From contig CAYMWP010000053.1 of assembly GCA_964393895.1 (NCBI GenBank), positions 1 to 28,373 of the forward strand: DNA of 28,373 bases. Direction: 5' to 3'. The DNA is from B4-G1 sp964393895 (GTDB lineage: Bacteria; Chloroflexota; Anaerolineae; B4-G1). Position numbers and translations under genes: made by a program. Under the pieces are notes generated by a model, which had not been told where the DNA came from, ran no database searches, and saw nothing but the letters and a program-made list of their open reading frames with translations. The number at the start of each line of letters is the position of its first letter. Positions within the stretch are counted from its first letter, which is position 1. Of this stretch, positions 20,733 through 28,373 are shown one piece after another.

Positions 20733-23060
20733 CTACCCTCGCGCCCGCGGCCACACCACTGCCACGGCCAGCGCGACGGCCATCGTCGCCAGCGCGCTGG
20801 CGCACACGCCGCCCGGCTCTGGAAGCGGCGGGGCGTCGCCGCCGAAAGTCGGAGTCGGCTCGGGTTCCACGGTTGGCTGCGCCGCTTCCGGCGTGCGGGT
20901 CGGCGGCGCTTCCACCGGGCCGCCCGCTTCCTCCACCACTTCGTAGGCCGCGCCCTCAGCCAGAAAGATGACCCGCTCCCCCAGCGCAAAGTACGCGCCC
21001 CACTCCGGCCGGGATGCCAGCAGCTCAAAGTAACTCTCGGAGCCAAAGCCGACCTGGGCGGCGCTCATCCGCGAGGGGTCGAAGGCCGTGTCGGTCCAGA
21101 CGCCGTCCTGGAGCAAAAACGTCTTGCTGCCCACGTGTCGCACCACCTGGGCGGCCTCCTCCGGCATCGTCCAACCGCCGCCGCCTGAATCGGCTCCGCG
21201 CAGCTCGCCTTCCAGCTCGGCCTTTTCCGCCGCCAGCGCGCCAACGGCGGGCGGGGACGGCATCTCCAGATAGTCGTCCGCCGCCTGATCGCGCCCCTCC
21301 TCGGTCAGGATGTCCTCCTCGTCAATCAGGAACGAGGTATAGGGAGTGATGATGCCATAGCGCACGCTCAGTTCGACTATCGCGTCCACCCATTCCTCCC
21401 GCTCGCCGTGCAGCCGGATCTGGGTCAGCAGATGGCCGATCTTGCGCGTGGCCCACAACCGCGGGATAAAGCTATCGCCTCCCTCGACGCAAAAGTTGCC
21501 CTCGTAGACGAACTCTCGCCGCTCGCCGTCCACGTCGCCGCTGAGCGTGATGCGGGTTGCGCCGCCCTCCCGGTAGCGACCGGTCAGGATCAACTGCGTT
21601 CCCGCAAAGAGATCGGGCAGCGGGTAAGGGTAGGTATCCTCCACCAACACGTCGCTCACGCCCAACTCGACGTCGGCCAGGACGGGCGTGCTGATCTTGG
21701 CGTAGAATCCAGAGACCTCCTCGTCAATCCGCTCGTGGGGGCGGACGTAACCGGTGGTTCCCCGGTGCTGCTCGGCCAGCGTGTCCAGCAGGATGGTGTT
21801 GACGTCGTCGCCGACGCCAAAGGAAAAGAGGCGCGCGTTGCCCGGCGCGGCGGCCGCGGCGTTGGCGAGAATCTGCTCGACCTCGGTCACGCCCTCGGTG
21901 GGCAGACCGTCGGTGAGAAAGATGAGCACCGTGGGCCGTTCACCGACCTGCGCCAGCGCCTCCAACAGCGCCCGGTTGATGTCGGTGCCGCCGATGGCCT
22001 CCAACCCCCGCACCCACTCGGCGGCCTCGTCCGCCTCAGTCGCAGGCCGCAGCGCCCGCGCGTACTGTTGCAGCCCGGTGGAAAAGGCGATCGCGTTGAA
22101 GCGGTCTTCAGCGTTCAGGTGCTCCAGCACGTAGACCAGCGCCTCCTGCGCCTGCTCGATCTTTTCCCCCTCCATCGAGCCGGAGGTGTCGAGCACCAGG
22201 ATGACGTCGCGGGGGATCACCCGCTCCACCTCGACGGTAGGGGCGACCAGCAGCAGGAAAAAACCGTCGTCGCCGGCCGATTCCCGATAGGTCAGCAGGT
22301 TGAGCCCCACCTCCTCCTGACTGACGGTGTAGACCAGTTCAAAGTCCTGGTCGGGCAAGAGGTCGTATTCCTCGTAGCCGACGATGGCCCGGTAATCGCC
22401 GTCCCGCTCGATGAATACCCGGTCCTGGTGAGTGGGCGAGTAGACGGCGTGCATCGCGTCGTTCGAACGGATCTCGACGCGGACGCTGACCTCCTCCAGC
22501 GGGCGGGCGGAGAATTTCTCGGTGTTGAGCGGGTAGACGTAGCGCACCAGCCCGTTCTCGACCGGCAGCACCTGGCTGTACTCCAGCTCGACCTTGCGCG
22601 AGCCGCCCGGCGGGATGGGAAAGATGCGCGCCTGGACCGCGCTGCGGCCGACGTATTCCAGGAGCGCCGGGTCGCGCCGCCGCCGGACGATCTCCTCGTA
22701 GATGGCGCGGGCCTCGCCGGCCGGGAGGATCTCCCCTTCGACCGGCACGCCGTCCACCCACATCACGAACTCGGAGACCACCGCCCCCTCCGGCAGTGGA
22801 AAGACGTAGGTGCCTTCACATTCCCACTCGTGCTCGTTGAGGAATTCCTGCTCGACGCGCGTCGTCGCCACCTGATCCTCAATGTTCACGCTGACGCGGT
22901 GGTAGCGGATGGTGAGCCACGATTCCTCCAGTGGGGGCGGGTCGGGCCACGGGGGCGGCTCCGGGATGATGATACCGTCGGCCAGGGCGGGCGATACGAC
23001 GCTCAACAGCAGACCGACGGCGACCAGGGTCGAGATGATCGTGGATTGGGTTCTGGGCAT
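20733..23060 (-). CDS. secreted VIT + von Willebrand A domain protein
   Basis: A 775-residue exported protein of the inter-alpha-trypsin-inhibitor heavy-chain type. A signal peptide (about 1-28, ending ALADG) is followed by a Pro-rich spacer, a VIT domain (about 50-180; FPLPEGAVV, FPIPPGGSRKVEL) and a VWA domain (about 284-460) with the MIDAS motif DTSGS at 291-295. A less conserved region, a Pro/Thr linker, and a C-terminus with PLPEPGG, one hydrophobic helix and a PRARG tail follow. That tail resembles tripartite sorting signals (LPxTG or PEP-CTERM), though neither consensus is exact. The open frame extends upstream, but GGAGGAG fixes the start at the ATG at 23060, which also restores the signal peptide. 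Divergent from radA. Confidence 0.9.
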   Translation of the reverse strand: MPRTQSTIISTLVAVGLLLSVVSPALADGIIIPEPPPWPDPPPLEESWLTIRYHRVSVNIEDQVATTRVEQEFLNEHEWECEGTYVFPLPEGAVVSEFVMWVDGVPVEGEILPAGEARAIYEEIVRRRRDPALLEYVGRSAVQARIFPIPPGGSRKVELEYSQVLPVENGLVRYVYPLNTEKFSARPLEEVSVRVEIRSNDAMHAVYSPTHQDRVFIERDGDYRAIVGYEEYDLLPDQDFELVYTVSQEEVGLNLLTYRESAGDDGFFLLLVAPTVEVERVIPRDVILVLDTSGSMEGEKIEQAQEALVYVLEHLNAEDRFNAIAFSTGLQQYARALRPATEADEAAEWVRGLEAIGGTDINRALLEALAQVGERPTVLIFLTDGLPTEGVTEVEQILANAAAAAPGNARLFSFGVGDDVNTILLDTLAEQHRGTTGYVRPHERIDEEVSGFYAKISTPVLADVELGVSDVLVEDTYPYPLPDLFAGTQLILTGRYREGGATRITLSGDVDGERREFVYEGNFCVEGGDSFIPRLWATRKIGHLLTQIRLHGEREEWVDAIVELSVRYGIITPYTSFLIDEEDILTEEGRDQAADDYLEMPSPPAVGALAAEKAELEGELRGADSGGGGWTMPEEAAQVVRHVGSKTFLLQDGVWTDTAFDPSRMSAAQVGFGSESYFELLASRPEWGAYFALGERVIFLAEGAAYEVVEEAGGPVEAPPTRTPEAAQPTVEPEPTPTFGGDAPPLPEPGGVCASALATMAVALAVAVVWPRARG

Positions 23061-23180
23061 TTTTCTCCTCCTGATATACTGGGTGTGTTCTGTGATATAG
23101 ACGCCGGAGCGGTTGAGGAGGTTCCCCAGTTGACCAAACGCCGGATTGATGATATGGTAACGCTGCCAGGGAGCAAACAC

Positions 23181-23209
23181 TTGCCACAGAACAAGTGTTC
23201 TGGTACAAT
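23181..23209 (+). promoter_or_regulatory. promoter of radA
   Basis: TTGCCA (23181-23186), a 17-base spacer and TACAAT (23204-23209), followed after 18 bases by the radA ATG. The spacer contains the LexA-type box listed separately. Confidence 0.75.
23189..23200. promoter_or_regulatory. LexA/SOS-type operator in the radA promoter
   Basis: GAAC-AAGT-GTTC matches the Gram-positive-type SOS box GAACN4GTTC and extends as a palindrome (CAGAACA...TGTTCTG, 23187-23202). It lies between the -35 and -10 of the radA promoter, where a bound repressor would block polymerase. The site is seen; binding by LexA is inferred. Confidence 0.65.
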
Positions 23210-23226
23210 AATGGCGGAGGTTGACG

Positions 23227-24594
23227 ATGGCTAAAACGCGCACCCAATGGGTCTGCCAGAACTGTGGGCGCACCACGCCCCGCGAGATGGGCCGCTGCCC
23301 CGGCTGCGGCGAGTGGAACACGATGGTCGAGAAAATCGAGGAGCCATCCGCCTCGGTGGCCGGGCTCCCGAGCGTTCCCGGCAGCGAGCCGTTGCGCTTG
23401 AGCGAGATTGAGGCGGCCGGGTTGGAGCGCCTGCCCCTACCGCTGGGCGAGTTTGCCCGCGTGCTGGGCGGCGGCGTCGTGCCCGGCTCACTCATTCTCG
23501 TCGGCGGGGATCCGGGCATCGGCAAGAGCACACTGCTGCTTCAGGTTGCCGGGCTGATGGCGGAGGCGTCCGGCCGCCCGGTGCTCTACGTCTCTGGGGA
23601 GGAGTCGGCCCGCCAGATAAAGATGCGCGCCGACCGGCTCGGCGTGCGCAACGACGATCTGTTCGTCGTCACCGAGACCCGCCTGGAGGCAATCCTGCGC
23701 CACGCGGAAAATATCCAGCCCGTGGCCGTGATCGTGGACTCGGTCCAGACCGTCACCTCGGAGGAGCTGACCTCGGCGGCCGGCTCCATCAGCCAGGTGC
23801 GCCAGGCCGCCTCCCGCTTCCAGTGGTGGGCCAAGGCCGAGGGGGTATCCGTCTTTCTGGTGGGCCACGTGACCAAGCAGGGAGCCATCGCCGGGCCAAA
23901 GGTGTTGGAGCACATCGTGGATACGGTGCTCTATTTGGAGGGCGACCGCTTCCACACCTACCGGCTGCTGCGCTCGGTCAAGAACCGCTTTGGGGCCACC
24001 TCGGAGGTGGGCGTGTTCGAGATGCGGGAGCAGGGGATGGTCGAGGTGGCGAATCCCTCGGAGGCTTTCCTGGCCGAGCGCATGGTCAACGCGCCAGGGT
24101 CGGCCATCGCGGTGACGATGGAGGGCACGCGCCCGCTGCTGGTCGAGATCCAGGCGCTGGCCAGCCACACCAGCTTTGGTCACCCGCGCCGCACGGCCAA
24201 CGGAGTGGACTTTAACCGCCTGCTGCTCATCACGGCGGTGCTCTCGCGGCGCGTGGGGCTGCGGCTCTACGACCAGGACGTTTTCGCCAACGTGATCGGC
24301 GGTTTGCAGGTGGGAGAGCCGGCGGCCGACCTGGCGGTGGCCGTGGCGATTGGCTCCAGCGTGCGCGACAAGCCCGTCAAAGCGGACCTGGCGCTCATCG
24401 GCGAGGTGGGTCTCTCCGGCGAGGTGCGGGCGGTGGGCCAGACGGCGGCGCGATTGAAGGAGGCGGCGCAGTTGGGCTTTCGTCGCTGCCTGCTGCCCAA
24501 GCGCGTGCGGCGCGGGCAGGAGCCGTTGCCAGAGGGCATAGAGGCCATCCCCGTCCGCTCCGTGGCCGAGGCGGTGGAGAAGGCGTTGGTTTAG
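23227..24594 (+). CDS. radA: DNA repair protein RadA
   Basis: A 455-residue RadA (Sms), a RecA-like ATPase that drives branch migration during recombinational repair. Visible parts are the N-terminal C4 zinc finger (C10, C13, C24, C27), Walker A GDPGIGKST (94-102), the RadA-specific KNRFG motif (252-256), and a C-terminal Lon-protease-like domain (about 290-455; GGLQVGEPAADLAVAVAIGSS). The ATG at 23227 is preferred to the TTG at 23221 because GGAGG lies 6 bases upstream. A LexA-type box overlaps its promoter. No terminator was found, and the extended -10 of the DUF4332 gene begins 17 bases after the stop. Confidence 0.97.
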   Translation: MAKTRTQWVCQNCGRTTPREMGRCPGCGEWNTMVEKIEEPSASVAGLPSVPGSEPLRLSEIEAAGLERLPLPLGEFARVLGGGVVPGSLILVGGDPGIGKSTLLLQVAGLMAEASGRPVLYVSGEESARQIKMRADRLGVRNDDLFVVTETRLEAILRHAENIQPVAVIVDSVQTVTSEELTSAAGSISQVRQAASRFQWWAKAEGVSVFLVGHVTKQGAIAGPKVLEHIVDTVLYLEGDRFHTYRLLRSVKNRFGATSEVGVFEMREQGMVEVANPSEAFLAERMVNAPGSAIAVTMEGTRPLLVEIQALASHTSFGHPRRTANGVDFNRLLLITAVLSRRVGLRLYDQDVFANVIGGLQVGEPAADLAVAVAIGSSVRDKPVKADLALIGEVGLSGEVRAVGQTAARLKEAAQLGFRRCLLPKRVRRGQEPLPEGIEAIPVRSVAEAVEKALV

Positions 24595-24611
24595 CGTCTC
24601 GGGGGAGATGT

Positions 24612-24619
24612 GTTATAAT
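24612..24619 (+). promoter_or_regulatory. extended -10 promoter of the DUF4332 gene
   Basis: TG-T-TATAAT is a perfect extended -10 just after the radA stop. It would give a leader of about 145 bases that contains the long hairpin repeat at 24636-24714. Confidence 0.6.
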
Positions 24620-24635
24620 TGCCCTGCGGAATAGG

Positions 24636-24714
24636 GGTCTCTTCTCAAAAAGTTGGGGGAAAAGTAGGGCGGAATGCCATTCCGCCTTACATTACCCCGG
24701 TTTATTGAGATGAT
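24636..24714. repeat. dispersed hairpin repeat, copy 1 (in the DUF4332 leader)
   Basis: The first 52 bases (24636-24687) are identical to 28321-28372. The copy is a long imperfect palindrome: outer TCTTCTCAA/TTGAGATGA (8 of 9 pairs), middle GGGG/CCCC, and inner GGCGGAATG/CATTCCGCC (24668-24686). It lies between promoter and ribosome site, so it would fold in the mRNA leader. Confidence 0.75.
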
Positions 24715-24771
24715 ACAAATAGGGCAAGTGGCTGGCAGCATTGGAAGACATCACATATCAGGAGGAGTAGA

Positions 24772-25176
24772 ATGACAAGTCTAAATAAAATTGAAGGTAT
24801 TGGAGAAACATATGCTCAAAAACTCAAGGATGCCGGCGTTGCAACGACAGAGGCATTGCTTGAGCAGGGCGCAACCCCAAAGGGCCGCCAAGAGATCGCC
24901 GAGAAATCGGGAATCGGTGATAAACTGATCCTCAAATGGATCAACCGGGCCGATCTCTTCCGTGTCAAGGGCATCGGTGAAGAGTACGCCGACCTGTTAG
25001 AAGTTGGTGGCGTTGACACTGTGCCAGATCTGGCGCGGCGCAACCCCGAGAGTCTATACCAAAAGTTGATGGACATCAACGCAGAAAAGAGACTCGTCCG
25101 CAGACCACCAAGTCAGACCCAGGTCCAAGACTGGGTTAAGCAGGCCCAGGGCCTAGACCGTGTAGTCACATATTAG
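24772..25176 (+). CDS. DUF4332 helix-hairpin-helix protein
   Basis: A 134-residue protein with two helix-hairpin-helix repeats, IEGIGETYAQKLKDAGV near the start and VKGIGEEYADLLEVGGV in the middle, and the RRPPS...VQDWVKQA ending typical of DUF4332. Such repeats bind DNA without sequence specificity in many proteins, but the family has no settled function. AGGAGGAG lies upstream of the ATG. It stands alone between radA and ftsK, behind its own promoter and a hairpin leader. Codon use is less GC-biased than in its neighbours (AATAAAATTGAA near the start), which may mean higher expression or later acquisition. Confidence 0.88.
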   Translation: MTSLNKIEGIGETYAQKLKDAGVATTEALLEQGATPKGRQEIAEKSGIGDKLILKWINRADLFRVKGIGEEYADLLEVGGVDTVPDLARRNPESLYQKLMDINAEKRLVRRPPSQTQVQDWVKQAQGLDRVVTY

Positions 25177-25192
25177 TCGGTATATTGGGCCT

Positions 25193-25278
25193 TAATCATA
25201 TGGGTGTGTTTCAAACAAGTTGGGCAAGACCTCGGAGGTCTAGGGTCTCTACTGAAATGAAACACACCCTAATCATAT
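25193..25278. mobile_element. 68-bp MITE-like element with 9-bp target duplication
   Basis: The element is 25202-25269. Its ends, GGGTGTGTTTCA and TGAAACACACCC, are perfect 12-bp inverted repeats. TAATCATAT flanks it on both sides (25193-25201 and 25270-25278), a 9-bp target duplication. The interior carries the palindrome AGACCTCGGAGGTCT (25227-25241). It is far too short to code for anything. It lies between the DUF4332 gene and ftsK. Confidence 0.78.
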
Positions 25279-25344
25279 CGCCCGATGCTGCCAGCCGACC
25301 GATGGCAACTATCCTGAATCTATCGTCCGTCTGAGTAGACGTTA

Positions 25345-27642
25345 ATGACAAAGAGACGTTCAACCAGACGCAAAAGCACGCGCAAGAGCAGTCGCAAAAA
25401 ACCAAAGCAGCCGTCACTGCTCAGCAGGCTGACGCTCGACCAGTGGCTCGACATTGCGGGCTACACGCTGCTCGCCGTCGCCGCTCTGACCGTCCTCAGC
25501 TTTCTCTCTGCCAACAACGGGTTGCTCCTGGGCAAGTGGCTGGGGCTGCTGCGGCAGGGTTTCGGCTGGGGGGCCTATTTGACGCCGCTGTTCGTCGGCC
25601 TGGTGGGGCTGTGGCTCGTCCTGCGCGATTTTGGCGAGCGGCTGCCCCGCGTGACCCCGCTGCAATTCACTGGCATACTGTTGGGCTATCTGGCCCTGCT
25701 GACCACGTCCCACTTTGCGGCCGCGCTCGTCCTGTTCGAGGGGGAGTTGCGGGGCGCGCTCGCGGCGGCGGCCGACGCCGGTTTGGGCGGCGGTCACCTG
25801 GGCGAGTTGCTGGCCCGCCCGCTCCTGGTTGGATTGGGCAACGTGGGCGCAGCCGTCGCGCTGATCACCTGGTGGCTGATCGTCGTCGCGCTCATCTTTG
25901 GCGTCACTGTGCGGGACGGTGTGCGGGTGATCCAACGTCTGTGGGGCAAGCGCCCGGTCAGCCGCGCCCATCCTCTGCCCACTCCCGCGACGAAAACGAC
26001 GACCACCACCACCGCCCAACCTGCGCCCCGGCAGCCAGCCTCCCCGCCCGGCCCGCTGCCCGCGCCCCGGAAGCCGATCCCGATCAACAGCGGCGCACAG
26101 GCCGCGGCAGCCCAGCCCAGCCCGCCCGCCGCTCCCGCTCCTTCGCTGTTCTTCGGTGACGACCAGGTCTGGCGGCGGCCCGCGCTGGACGAGATACTTG
26201 ATGCGGGCGACGGGCAGGATTTCAGCGCCGACATATTGCGCCGGCAGGCGCGGCTGGTCGAAGATACGCTGGAGAGCCTGGGCGCGCCGGTGCAGGTCAG
26301 GGAGATCAATCGCGGGCCGGTCGTGACCCAGTTCGGCGTCGAGCCGCTGGTGATAATCAACGGCAACGGCCAGGAAACCAAGGTCAAGATCAGCCGCATA
26401 TCCGCGCTGGCCGACGACCTGGCGCTGGCGCTGGAGGCCAAAACGTTGCGCGTCGAAGCCCCCATCCCGGGCAAGGGGCTAGTCGGCATCGAGGTGCCCA
26501 ACCCCGAGATCTCGCTGGTCGCGCTGCGAGACGTGATGGAGTCGGAGCAGTACGCCGAGCTCAATTCACCGCTGCGGCTGTGCCTGGGGCAGGACGTCTC
26601 CGGCAATCCGGCCATCGCCGATCTGACCGCCATGCCGCACCTGCTCATCGCCGGCACCACCGGATCGGGCAAATCGGTCTGCATCAACGCCGTCATCGCC
26701 GCGCTGCTCCTGCAACACACCCCCGCCAGCCTGAGGTTCCTGATGGTAGACCCCAAGCGGGTCGAGTTGACCGGCTACGACGGCATCCCGCACCTGCTGT
26801 CCAAGGTCGTGGTGGAGATGGAGCGGGTGACGAACGCGCTCCAGTGGGTGCTGGGCGAGATGGACGGGCGATACCGTCGCTTCTCGGAGGCGCGCGCCAT
26901 CCACATCCGCGATTACAACGAGAAGGTCGCGCCGCGCCTGGGCGAAAAACCGCTGCCCTACATCGTGGTCGTCGTGGACGAGCTGGCCGACCTGATGATG
27001 ATGGCCCCGCAGGAGACGGAGCGCTCTCTCTGCCGCATCGCACAGATGGCGCGGGCGACCGGCATCCACCTGATCATCGCCACCCAGCGCCCCAGCGTGG
27101 ACGTGGTGACGGGGCTGATCAAGGCCAATTTTCCGGCCCGCATCGCCTTCAACGTGGCCTCGACGGTGGATTCGCGCGTCATCCTCGACATGCCCGGCGC
27201 GGAGCAACTGCTCGGCCGGGGCGACATGTTGTTCCTACCCCCCGACGCTTCTACTCCCCTGCGCCTACAGGGCGCTTTTGTCTCCGACGAGGAGCTGCGC
27301 CGGCTGGTGCAGTATTGGAAGGAGCAGGCCCGGCCCGGGGCGGTGCCGGTCGAAAAATCGGTGCAGCGACCGCTGTGGGAAGAGATGCGTAAAGAGGAGC
27401 AAAAGATCGAGTACGAGGACGAACTGTTGCCTCAGGTGATTGACCTGGTGTTGCGAGAGAACCGGGCCTCCATCTCACTCCTGCAGCGCAAGTTGCGCAT
27501 CGGTTACACGCGCTCGGCGCGGATCATGGACATCCTGGAGCGGCACGGCGTGGTGGGGCCACAGCCGGGAGGCAGCAAAGCGCGCGAGGTCTTTCCCGGC
27601 GCAGCCCGCTCACTGCTCCACCCCCAGGGAGATAAACGATGA
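25345..27642 (+). CDS. ftsK: DNA translocase FtsK/SpoIIIE
   Basis: A 765-residue hexameric DNA pump that moves chromosome ends through the closing septum and activates dimer resolution. After a basic start (TKRRSTRRKSTRKSSRKK) come about four transmembrane segments (residues 35-190), a Pro/Ala/Thr linker (about 205-265) and the alpha/beta motor: Walker A GTTGSGKS (437-444), Walker B IVVVVDELADLM (near 540-550), and ATQRPSVDVVTGLIKANFPARIAF. The C-terminal gamma winged helix (about 690-755; VLRENRASISLLQRKLRIGYTRSARIMD) reads polarity sequences. It is short for the family mainly because of the short linker. No strong ribosome site is seen. The next gene overlaps its stop by 4 bases. Confidence 0.97.
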   Translation: MTKRRSTRRKSTRKSSRKKPKQPSLLSRLTLDQWLDIAGYTLLAVAALTVLSFLSANNGLLLGKWLGLLRQGFGWGAYLTPLFVGLVGLWLVLRDFGERLPRVTPLQFTGILLGYLALLTTSHFAAALVLFEGELRGALAAAADAGLGGGHLGELLARPLLVGLGNVGAAVALITWWLIVVALIFGVTVRDGVRVIQRLWGKRPVSRAHPLPTPATKTTTTTTAQPAPRQPASPPGPLPAPRKPIPINSGAQAAAAQPSPPAAPAPSLFFGDDQVWRRPALDEILDAGDGQDFSADILRRQARLVEDTLESLGAPVQVREINRGPVVTQFGVEPLVIINGNGQETKVKISRISALADDLALALEAKTLRVEAPIPGKGLVGIEVPNPEISLVALRDVMESEQYAELNSPLRLCLGQDVSGNPAIADLTAMPHLLIAGTTGSGKSVCINAVIAALLLQHTPASLRFLMVDPKRVELTGYDGIPHLLSKVVVEMERVTNALQWVLGEMDGRYRRFSEARAIHIRDYNEKVAPRLGEKPLPYIVVVVDELADLMMMAPQETERSLCRIAQMARATGIHLIIATQRPSVDVVTGLIKANFPARIAFNVASTVDSRVILDMPGAEQLLGRGDMLFLPPDASTPLRLQGAFVSDEELRRLVQYWKEQARPGAVPVEKSVQRPLWEEMRKEEQKIEYEDELLPQVIDLVLRENRASISLLQRKLRIGYTRSARIMDILERHGVVGPQPGGSKAREVFPGAARSLLHPQGDKR

Positions 27643-28280
27643 GCTATGCCATTCACAAGCTTACCTATTCTGACGGGCGGGCCTTTCGCTATCACATCTC
27701 TGACGACGCCGGAAACTTGCGCTACTTGGCCGAGCGTACTGGGTTGCTGCTCCCCTCTCCGACCAACCTGGTCGAGTTCTTCGACCCCGATCACAACCTC
27801 TCCGGCCGTCTCCAACCGCCAGACGTCGCCCCGTGGCGGCGCGGGACGCGCTACAAAGTCTTTGTCGGCGAGGGGGAGGCGGAGAAACCTCACGCCGTAA
27901 TTCAGGAGACGTGGCGGCTGGTGGACGTTCTGTTACTGCGCCTGCCGCGCTACGAGATACAACTGGGGGCACATCGCTACATCGTCCAGGGCAGCCGCTA
28001 CGGGGGGCAATTCTACGAGATCTTTTTCCCGTGGGAAGATGAGGAAGCGGCGGAAGCGGTGGGAGAGGATGAGGAGGAAGTAGAGGCGGTAGAGGAAAGC
28101 GAGGAACTGGCGGAGGCGGACGAAGAGGAGCCTGAGCCTGACAAGGTGAAGGTGGGCGAGATCCAACGCCCGACGGTCGGCCCGAGCTACTTTGTCGAGG
28201 CCGACGTCGCGCCGCTGCGCCAGTCCCCGTTGGCGCTGGCGGCGCTGGTGATCCTCATTGATATGGAGATACATTCTTAG
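27639..28280 (+). CDS. uncharacterised protein coupled to ftsK, acidic C-terminal half
   Basis: A 213-residue protein whose ATG overlaps the ftsK stop (ATGA), so it is translated with it. Residues 1-130 look like a compact beta-rich domain (YSDGRAFRYHISDDAGN, EFFDPDHNLSGRLQPP, YEIQLGAHRYIVQG) that in pattern recalls the tubby/LURP-one-like barrel; this is only an impression. Residues about 131-167 are a very acidic stretch dominated by Glu and Asp. The end (LALAALVILIDMEIH) is moderately hydrophobic. No catalytic motif is seen and no function can be assigned. Confidence 0.78.
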   Translation: MSYAIHKLTYSDGRAFRYHISDDAGNLRYLAERTGLLLPSPTNLVEFFDPDHNLSGRLQPPDVAPWRRGTRYKVFVGEGEAEKPHAVIQETWRLVDVLLLRLPRYEIQLGAHRYIVQGSRYGGQFYEIFFPWEDEEAAEAVGEDEEEVEAVEESEELAEADEEEPEPDKVKVGEIQRPTVGPSYFVEADVAPLRQSPLALAALVILIDMEIHS

Positions 28281-28281
28281 C

Positions 28282-28318
28282 GGAAGTGTCCAGCCTGGCG
28301 GTTCGAATTGTCACTTCC
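28282..28318. repeat. 7-bp inverted repeat after the last gene
   Basis: GGAAGTG (28282-28288) pairs with CACTTCC (28312-28318), and GGTTCGAATT lies in the loop. No T-run follows directly. It may act as a weak terminator. It also recalls the acceptor and T-arm of a tRNA, but at 37 bases it is far too short to be one. Confidence 0.4.
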
Positions 28319-28320
28319 AC

Positions 28321-28373
28321 GGTCTCTTCTCAAAAAGTTGGGGGAAAAGTAGGGCGGAATGCCATTCCGCCTA
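28321..28373. repeat. dispersed hairpin repeat, copy 2 (cut by window end)
   Basis: The 52 bases 28321-28372 are identical to 24636-24687, including the palindrome GGCGGAATG-C-CATTCCGCC. The window ends before the right arm, so its full length and orientation of use are not visible. Confidence 0.8.

Noticed and set aside
21408..23234. A 608-codon plus-strand frame opposite the VIT/VWA gene
   Set aside because: The minus strand has a signal peptide, VIT and MIDAS motifs and a good ribosome site; the plus frame has none.
23061..23531. N-terminal extension of the VIT/VWA open frame into radA
   Set aside because: The extension overlaps radA and its promoter, whereas the ATG at 23060 has GGAGGAG and starts a proper signal peptide.
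28281..28320. tRNA-like sequence with GGAAGTG/CACTTCC and GGTTCGAA
   Set aside because: Only 37 bases between arms, no anticodon arm, and a weak T-stem; treated as a plain inverted repeat.

Overview
This window looks like part of a GC-rich bacterial chromosome, most likely a Chloroflexota (Anaerolineae-type) organism. That assignment is an inference: it rests on GC-rich coding with Gram-positive-like promoters and ribosome sites, the abundance of zinc-ribbon/FHA/Pro-Thr-linker proteins, a GAAC-N4-GTTC SOS-type box, a DUF4332 protein, and a large NACHT protein with a formylglycine-generating-enzyme (FGE)-like tail. No rRNA, tRNA, CRISPR array or complete transposase was recognised.

Layout. 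1-1691: end of a possible gene, an inverted repeat and two tandem SDR dehydrogenases. 1705-1877: a MITE-like element with terminal inverted repeats and a 7-bp target duplication. 1932-4124 (minus): a membrane-anchored alpha/beta hydrolase and a GH25 lysozyme with an SH3 tail; the lysozyme is divergent from selA (4289-5698). 5748-9299: three proteins opening with the same C-x2-C-x10-C-x2-C ribbon, the middle one an FHA/transmembrane/surface protein. 9497-12665: M24 peptidase, a small antitoxin-like protein, a C39-like cysteine protease and tsaD, the last three overlapping. 12835-16658: AI-2E-type permease, a ten-ribbon zinc protein started from TTG inside the permease stop region, an M50 site-2 protease and an RmlC-like cupin.

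16658-17254 is a gene-poor stretch full of foldable DNA: a 123-bp inverted-repeat element with three internal hairpins, a short coding remnant, a run of palindromes and a GC hairpin. It lies just downstream of the most striking gene, a 910-residue minus-strand protein (17255-19987). This joins a PD-(D/E)xK nuclease-like domain, a NACHT-type P-loop NTPase and a C-terminal FGE-fold domain that lacks the catalytic cysteine pair. The architecture fits a conflict (defence) sensor, and its last segment looks like the variable region of a diversity-generating retroelement target. It is coupled to a small upstream gene (19991-20536).

20733-23060 (minus) encodes a secreted VIT/VWA protein with a possible C-terminal sorting signal. 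Divergent from it is radA, whose promoter carries a LexA-type box exactly between -35 and -10. Then come a DUF4332 helix-hairpin-helix protein, a second MITE-like element with a 9-bp target duplication, ftsK and a coupled acidic-tailed protein. A 52-bp repeat occurs identically in the DUF4332 leader and at the right edge of the window.

Functionally this is mostly a housekeeping segment (tsaD, radA, ftsK, selA, M50, AI-2E permease) with short non-autonomous mobile or palindromic repeats between genes and one accessory conflict-type operon.
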